From Gigaspora rosea (Eukaryota > Glomeromycota > Glomeromycetes > Diversisporales > Gigasporaceae), in the NCBI GenBank assembly GCA_003550325.1, contig QKWP01000197.1, positions 20,526-84,525 of the forward strand: DNA of 64,000 nucleotides, written 5' to 3'. Shown here piece after piece: positions 58,475 through 64,000 of this stretch. The position numbers and the translations under genes are program-made. How positions within the stretch are numbered: the first letter of the stretch is position 1; each line of letters opens with the position of its first letter. Under the pieces are notes generated by a model. That model had not been told where the DNA came from, did no database searches, and saw nothing but the letters and a program-made list of their open reading frames with translations.

Positions 58475-59482
58475 AATATTAAGGTGACCACTTAGGTACC
58501 TAGCACTTTATTGGTTCAAGTGAGTTGGCCCATTCAATATAACTGTGCCACATATTACATTTGTATAACGAGAGTACAACTAGCCACACATACAACTTTT
58601 GGTTGTCTAATTTAAGTAGTCCGCCAGAAGGTTCTACACTAGATGCCATACCTGCAACCCAACTAGGGGATTGCCTATTTAAACTCTCTGGCTTCTACCC
58701 ATGTTCAATGTTCCTTCCAATATACCCTTTCATGAGTAATTCGCTGCGAAAGTACCCTGAGGCTTTAGCCAAACACCTATTGGAGGGCATTTGCCCCTGT
58801 AGTAAACCTGGTAGAGTGATACCTGTCCTCACAGGTATTCATCTACACTTTCGGTAACTTACGCATTCACCGAGGCAAACAACTTGCAGTCAGGGGGATA
58901 CCCTGCAACCGCTACCATTACCTACTACTGTCCTTGCGAAGTTCACTAGACCCCAGTACCCGGTCAGTCACTCTTTGGATCCTTTTCCCCAGTTATTCCA
59001 GACTACCAATCCAGTTGGCCCAGAAGGATTGGTCTGCCAGGCTTTAGGTGCCTAAGGTCTCCCTTTTCTTGGTTCATGCTTCTATAACACATGACCTTTT
59101 CCTCTGGTACGACTCTGGTGGCCAGGTTGGTGGGCCCCCTTTGCCATAGGGGCTCTTGCCTGTTCAGTTTTCCAGTCAGTTACTGCTAAGATCCTTTTCC
59201 CTGGTACTGTCGAAAGTCTAGCTACCTCTCCACTCGGGACTTGCCAAATGGGTTTTTGTTTCTCCGGTTCCTTGAATTTGTCTGTGTAATAAGACACAAT
59301 TTCACCCGAAAGCTCCCATTCAAGATGGTAACCAAGGACTACAGGTAATGTACCCAACCGATCGACAAGACACTATTACCAGAACACAGGTCTATTTTTC
59401 AAAAGTGTCACTAGTGGGATTTGAACTCTAGACCTGCCACTTGGGGGTGACGACTTACCAACTTCCCTAAGTCGCCACACCC
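58475..59482 (-). mobile_element. tRNA-headed retroposon (SINE-like), about 1 kb
   Basis: On the minus strand from 59482 the head reads GGCGACTTAGGGAAGTTGG (A-box-like), then AGAGTTCAAATCCCAC with a perfect B box at about 59420. A GC-richer body follows, ending in an A-rich tract (complement of the T runs at 58446-58480). Composition contrasts sharply with the flanks. Frames on both strands (59082-59357 minus, 58561-58857 plus) lack recognisable domains. It is long for a SINE, so a composite or a retroposed non-coding RNA is possible. Confidence 0.5.
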
Positions 59483-60000
59483 ATTTTTGATTTTTATATT
59501 TGACAGAAAAATTAAAATTTTTTAAAAACATATATTTGACGAATGTAAAAATTAAAAGTTAAATAATAAAAAATTCTTCAATTTTAATAAAAACTTTAGA
59601 GTATATGTATTTTGGTCTTTCAAACAAGTTTACTTAATTAATAATTATCAATTGACATAGTAGAATTTAGACTTTACTATGTAGCAACTATCTGTGATTA
59701 ACTAAAAATCGATTTTACTTCAATATTATTGGCTATTTATACTATATATATATATAGGACATAATAGATGAGGGACCCTCCCTCTCTAAAAAATTATGTA
59801 ATTTATAGCACTTTTCTAAATATATATTTATTTTATATAAACAAAATTTTTAATATTAAATATATATTTATTTTGAGTAACATAGGCTATAGGCTATAGG
59901 TTATGCCATTCAAAATAAATATGCATTTAATAATTAAAAATTTTGTTTATATATTTAATAATATATTATAATTTAAATTAGAATTTTAAATTTTAAATTT
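59483..60000. other. AT-rich stretch
   Basis: No gene seen. Contains GAGGGACCCTCCCTCTC (59770), which resembles words near 58210, so it may be part of another old insertion. Confidence 0.35.
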
Positions 60001-60004
60001 TAAA

Positions 60005-60185
60005 TTTAGAATTTGGGATTGGGATTTGGGATTGGGATTTGGGATTTGGGATTGGAATTTGGGACAGGTTTGGGATTTGGGATAGGTATAGGATTTGGGA
60101 TAGGTTTGGGATTTGAGATTTGGGATTGGGATTTTTACAGTTTGGGATTTGTGTTTATTCAATTAGAATTTGGGTTTGGATGGGA
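60005..60185. repeat. TTTGGGAT minisatellite
   Basis: Degenerate 6-7 bp units, giving an apparent Gly/Phe/Ile-rich frame (60013-60261) that I do not accept as a gene. Confidence 0.85.
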
Positions 60186-60354
60186 TTTTGAAGATTTTTG
60201 TTTTGCCAACAAGTATAAATATTACGATTATTATTTCGAAATATTTCGAAATATATTATGAAATATTGCAAAATAGACCAAATAAAAAAATGCAAATTAC
60301 TTCCTACAGAATTGCGTACTCATACAGATTAATAAACTAATGCACACAGGAGGT

Positions 60355-60560
60355 AATATTTTGATATTTTGCATTGTTTTGCAATATTTTGCAAATTTTT
60401 GCAAATTTTCAAAATTTTTTAAAAAATAAATTTTACAGGTTTTTGCAAGTTTTTGCAAGTTTTTGCAATTTAATATAAAATTTTTTTATTTATTATTATT
60501 ATATAATATTTAAAATTATTAAATATACAATATTTGCAAATTTTCGCAATTTAATATAAA
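60355..60560. repeat. TTTTTGCAA minisatellite
   Basis: Repeated TTTTTGCAAG/TTTTGCAAA words of 8-10 bp followed by AATATTT tracts. Confidence 0.8.
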
Positions 60561-60699
60561 ATTTTAATTATTTATTTATTATTATTATATATTATATTTT
60601 AAATATTACATATATTATATATTATTATAAAAAAAAAACAATAAAAAAAATAAACCAAAAAAAACGAAAATGAAAAAATAACAAAAAAATGAAACTAAA

Positions 60700-61900
60700 A
60701 AAAAAACTATTATCTTATATTTGCTTATATTTGCTACTTCTTGCAAAGCGCTGAAAAAGTTGGAATTGGTATTCTTGTAAAGTGTCAGAAAAGTTAGATT
60801 GTTTTTTTGCAAGTTCTAAAAAAAGTAAAGAATAAATAAAATAAAATAAAATTAAAAAAATAAGTAAAAAAAAAACAAACAAAAAAACAAAAAATGAAAC
60901 TAAAAAAAGTTAACAAAAAAAAACAAAATAAAAAAAATAAACTATTATATTTACTTATATTCGCTCATATTTGCTTATATTTGCTTATATTTGCTCATAT
61001 TTGCTATTTCTTGCAAAGTGCCAGAGAAGTTAGAATTGGTGTTCTTGTAAAGTGCCAGAAAAGTCAGGTTGTTTTTTGCAAAGTTCTAAAAGAAGTAAGG
61101 AATAAATAAAATAAAATAAAAAGTAAAAAAAAACAACCCAAACAAAAAACAAAAAACATAACTGAAAAAAATAACAAAAAAAAAAACAAAACTGAAGAAA
61201 ATAAACTATTATGTTTACTTACATTTGCTCATATTCACTATTTTTTGCAAAATGCCGAAGAAGTTAGAATTGGTATTTTTGTTAAGTGCCAGAAAAGTTA
61301 GGTTGTTTTTTGCAAAGTTCTGAAAAAAGTATGGAATAAATAAAATAAAATAAAATAAAAAAAATAAGTAAAAAAAAGAAAACAACCAAAAAACAAAAAT
61401 GTAAGCAACTAAATAAAAAATAAACAAAGCCCCAAATCTCTATTTCTCTAAAAGAAGAATTTGTGTTCTTGCAATTCAGAAATCATTAAAGGTTTTCACA
61501 AAGTGCCGAATAAAATAAATTAATAAAAATAAAATAAAAACAAAAAACATGAAATAAAAAAATAAATGAAGCGAAACCTTGCAAAAACTTGTAAAAACTT
61601 GTGAATACTTGCAAAAACTTGTGTTCTTGAAAATTTAAAAATTGCTGGGGAATTAGTTGTGTGTTCTTGCAAAATGTCAGAAGGCTGAGTATACTTGTGC
61701 AAAGTGCTAAAAATTTGTTAGATTTCTTGCAAAGTATTAGAGAAGTTAAAGTTGGTGTTTTTGTAAAGTGTAAAAATAAAATAAAAAATAATAAATAAAA
61801 AAAATTGAAAAAACAAAATGAAACTAAAAAAAAATGAAACAAACTAAAAAAAAACAAAAGAAAAACGAAAAACAATGTAAAATTTATAGAAGCTCTAAAT
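60700..61900. repeat. Tandem repeat of about 250 bp, three clear units plus decayed ones
   Basis: Units beginning near 60709, 60941 and 61205 share CTATTTCTTGCAAAGTGCC, GAAGTTAGAATTGGT, TTCTTGTAAAGTG, AGGTTGTTTTTTGCAAAG and a following A-rich AAATAAAATAAAA tract. 61430-61900 contains more diverged pieces (CTTGCAAAAACTTG). Frames over this region are Lys/Asn or Phe/Leu rich and spurious. Confidence 0.8.
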
Positions 61901-62079
61901 TATAAACAAAAAAAAAGATAAACAAAATTCTAATCGATCTTGTAATACGATTATCAAAATTATCGAAACATTTTGAAAGTATTAGTCAAACGCGTTTTTG
62001 ATATGATCTAGACTACAGATCTACTAATCTAGTTTGATTTCCCAGTCCTAAAATATTTCAAATGTATTCGAAATATTAA

Positions 62080-62250
62080 AAAGAAAAAAGAAAAAGGAAG
62101 AGAGGGGTAAAAGAAAAAAAGGGGTAAAGGGAAAGAGGGTAAAAAGGAAAGAGGAGTAAAAGGGAGAGAGGGGTAAAAGGGAGAGAGGGGTAAAAGGGTG
62201 AGAGGGTAAAAGGGTGAGAGGGATAAAAGGGAGAGATGGATAAAAATTAA
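62080..62250. repeat. Purine-rich minisatellite
   Basis: Units close to GGGTAAAAGGGAGAGAG, about 17-18 bp, nine or so copies, all purines apart from T in GGTAAAA. Strand asymmetry is extreme. Confidence 0.85.
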
Positions 62251-62868
62251 GCAAAACAGCTTTTTTTTTTAAGTTTTTTCACACATTTTATGGAATATAT
62301 TTTTATGATCTAGGACACATTATGAATTAAATGAGCTTAAAAAATTTTGAACTTTGATTTTTTTTTTTTTACCCAGTTATCCAAATTGAAATTTTTGTAA
62401 CGGGTCAAACCACTATGTAATTGTTAAAAATTTGTTAATCGTTAGAAAAAAAAACAAAATAGAAGATTTAATTATAAACCAAACATCTAATCTGATCCTG
62501 TAGTACAGAATTTGAACATTATCGAACTATTTCAAACTATTTCAAAAAATCAGTCTAATGCACAATCCAGGTTACAGATTTACTGATCTAGCTGGTTTCC
62601 TAGTCCTAAAATATTTTTAAAGTAGTTCGAAATATTTCATAATATATTTCGAAATATTTCGAAATTACTTTAATAATATTTTGAAAATTTGATATTTCGT
62701 AATATTTTGAAATATATTACGTAATATTTTGCTTATATTACGGTTCGTAAGACCTTATGTAAGATTGCGTTATTATAAATTTGCTGATGTAGTTGGTTCA
62801 AGAAATAAAGGTCTTATAAAGAAATGTGCTCATATAGGAGGTGCTTATATGGGAGTGCAGCTATAATA

Positions 62869-64000
62869 CAGTGCCCAGAAGTGGATCACTGGAAATTTTA
62901 TATGTAATATATAGGGGTCGAATTTATATGCGATCTTTATTTATTGTATTTTATTAATATAATTACATTAATTATATAAAATAAAAATTAATATTTTAGA
63001 ATTATATTCTAAAAAAAAAAAACCGCAAGTTTTAATATTTCGAATGCCATCCCTTGGCTTTATAAACTGCCATCGTTCGACCTTGCATACTATAGATTAG
63101 TGAACGAAGATATTCAATTGAAATCTTATTCCATTCTTCTGTTATATATTTAACTAATTCTTCTCACTTTTCAGGCATTGGTTTTTTGTTACGCACCGCC
63201 GAATCAAGATGTTCCCAAAGATTTTCAATAGGATTTAGGTCAGGACTATAGTGCGCCCAATCTAACACGTTAAAGTCATGCGATTTCATCCGCCATTCTG
63301 AATATTCGGACGTATGGACAGAAGCCAAATCTTGCTGGAATATTAATTCTATCTCATTTGGATATTTTTCTAACAAAGAATTTGCCCAAAGAATAAAATG
63401 GTTCGCGAGTATATTAATATAACTATCCGAATTCATATTACCTTTTACTTCAACCAACGGTCCAACGCCCCACCAAGAAAAACATCCCCAAAACATTACG
63501 GAGCCACCACCAAACTTCACAGTTGGATTTACACATTCTTTGTGATATTTTTCATTAACTCGACGCCAAGTTCTTGCACGACCGTCCGATTTGTGAAGAC
63601 AAAATCTTGACTCGTCAGAAAAAACGACCATTTGCCATTCGTTGGCCCATTTTAAATGCTCACGACACCACTTTTTTCGTACCCGTGCTTTTCTTTCGTT
63701 CAAAAAAGGTTTTTTACAGGCTACACAGTTTTTCCAACCTAAGTCATGGAGATACTTTCGGGTGGTTCTGTCAGTAAGTGTTGTTCTGAGTTGAAGATTT
63801 AGCTCATTAGTGATGACGGCCAGCGGTGCTCCACGATTCGTATTTGCAATATGGACTAAAGCGCATTTATCACGCTCAGAAAGAACTTCGTGGGGGCCAG
63901 GGCGTTTGTTTGGGTGTTCGGAACCTGTTTCTTCATACTGTTTAACAGTGTCATACACCGTTGACTTCGGGAAACTGAGAGCTTGGGCAATATGAAGTGG
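62869..64000 (-). mobile_element. Tc1-type transposon, cut by the window end
   Basis: The terminus CAGTGCCCAGAAGTGGATCA starts at 62869 right after TA (62867-62868), the usual Tc1 form TA-CAGT. The element carries a transposase on the minus strand, and the other terminus lies beyond 64000. Confidence 0.8.
63032..64000 (-). pseudogene. Tc1 transposase, near-intact, one in-frame TGA, partial at the window edge
   Basis: Minus strand. The frame enters the window already open (HIAQALSFPKSTVYDTVKQY: helix-turn-helix DNA-binding part), followed by a second domain through ERDKCALVHIANTNRGAPLA. The catalytic domain shows VVFSDESRF (Asp), FQQDLASVHT (Asp) and SPDLNPIENLWEHLD (Glu), with 34 residues between the second Asp and the Glu, the DD34E signature. 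GGGSVMFWGCFSWWGVGPLV is also typical. TGA at 63164-63166 interrupts the frame. Beyond it the same frame continues EELVKYITEEWNKISIEYLR and SMQGRTMAVYKAKGWHSKY to a TAA at 63032-63034. So a single point change separates it from a complete C-terminus. Confidence 0.93.

Larger units (their letters stand above)
57760..60210. mobile_element. Nested TIR element with TTGGGAT repeats
   Basis: GTTGGCAAAAC at the left and its complement GTTTTGCCAAC... that is TTTTGCCAAC, at 60201-60210 form the ends. CCCAAATCCCA words near 58070 and TTGGGATTGGGAT words near 60010-60130 make further inverted homology. The tRNA-like retroposon at 58475-59482 lies inside. Confidence 0.5.
57525..62866. mobile_element. 5.3-kb element with TATTACG-rich inverted ends
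   Basis: The left end TATAGTCACACTCCTATATA, followed by AGAAATGTACTTATA and a run of TAATATTACG words (57600-57755), is mirrored at 62640-62866 (complement: GCTGCACTCCCATATAAGCA, AGCACATTTCTTTATAAG, AATCTTACATAAG). The interior contains other elements and low-complexity repeats but no transposase. The right end is next to the Tc1 insertion at 62867. Confidence 0.5.

Noticed and set aside
58561-59357. Frames of 91-98 codons on both strands
   Set aside because: Within the tRNA-headed retroposon; openness follows from its higher GC content, no domain recognised.
60013-60261. Gly/Phe/Ile/Trp-rich frame
   Set aside because: Direct product of the TTTGGGAT minisatellite.
61215-62254. Phe/Leu-rich minus-strand frames that look like membrane proteins
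   Set aside because: They read A-rich or purine-rich repeats in reverse; no conserved start, no domain, periodic sequence.

Overview
The window looks like accessory, repeat-choked chromosome from an arbuscular mycorrhizal fungus (Glomeromycotina; Rhizophagus or a Gigaspora relative is my guess). The basis is a very AT-rich base, eukaryotic GT-AG introns of about 70 bp, kinase genes fused to long 34-residue TPR arrays, and an RNase H/zinc-finger LINE type that I associate with these fungi. The species is inference. I see no intact ordinary housekeeping gene. Nearly everything recognisable is a mobile element, a relic of one, or a damaged member of one gene family.

Layout. 0-2 kb: a kinase-TPR gene relic (minus strand) broken by two TA-flanked inverted-repeat elements, one of which carries a third element. 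2.4-4.2 kb: a GC-rich-ended hAT-like element. 4.5 kb: a small hAT MITE. 5.6-6.2 kb: a 21-bp minisatellite ending in a Helitron-like terminus. 6.2-7.6 kb: a dispersed repeat with a gene remnant. 8.45-20.25 kb: a degenerate Ty3/Gypsy LTR retrotransposon on the minus strand with two LTRs of about 1.1 kb, a CCGG target duplication and at least three elements nested in it. It sits at the 3' end of a second kinase-TPR copy (20.25-23.04 kb, minus strand, containing a 171-bp N gap). 24.0-24.6 kb: a probable LTR. 24.8-26.4 kb: the second copy of the 6.2-7.4 kb repeat. 27.5 kb: a tRNA-derived SINE-like element. 28-33 kb: AT-rich relics. 33.9-36.5 kb: two very large palindromic structures. 36.5-40.8 kb: a degenerate satellite of about 100-bp units with a textbook hAT foldback inside. 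41-44 kb: a tandem duplication, MITEs and gene-like repeats.

45.06-50.22 kb holds the third and best preserved kinase-TPR copy (plus strand, inverted relative to the 20-23 kb copy). It has recognisable exons and about 30 TPR units, but a deletion has removed the DFG segment. Six identical frameshifted TPR units follow, and a 342-bp MITE cuts off the last repeats. 50.5-54.2 kb is a TIR element containing a LINE 3' part. 54.3-56 kb has repeats. 57.5-62.9 kb is a large inverted-repeat element containing another TIR element, which itself holds a retroposed tRNA-like element. 62.87 kb to the end is a Tc1-type transposon whose transposase has one in-frame stop and runs off the window.

How it fits together. 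Two processes have shaped the region: repeated insertion of TA-targeting (Tc1/pogo-like) and 8-bp-targeting (hAT-like) elements, and turnover of tandem repeats in TPR exons, minisatellites and satellites. The most informative locus is the kinase-TPR trio. Its copies carry different lesions, so comparing them dates the insertions and shows how the TPR arrays expand.
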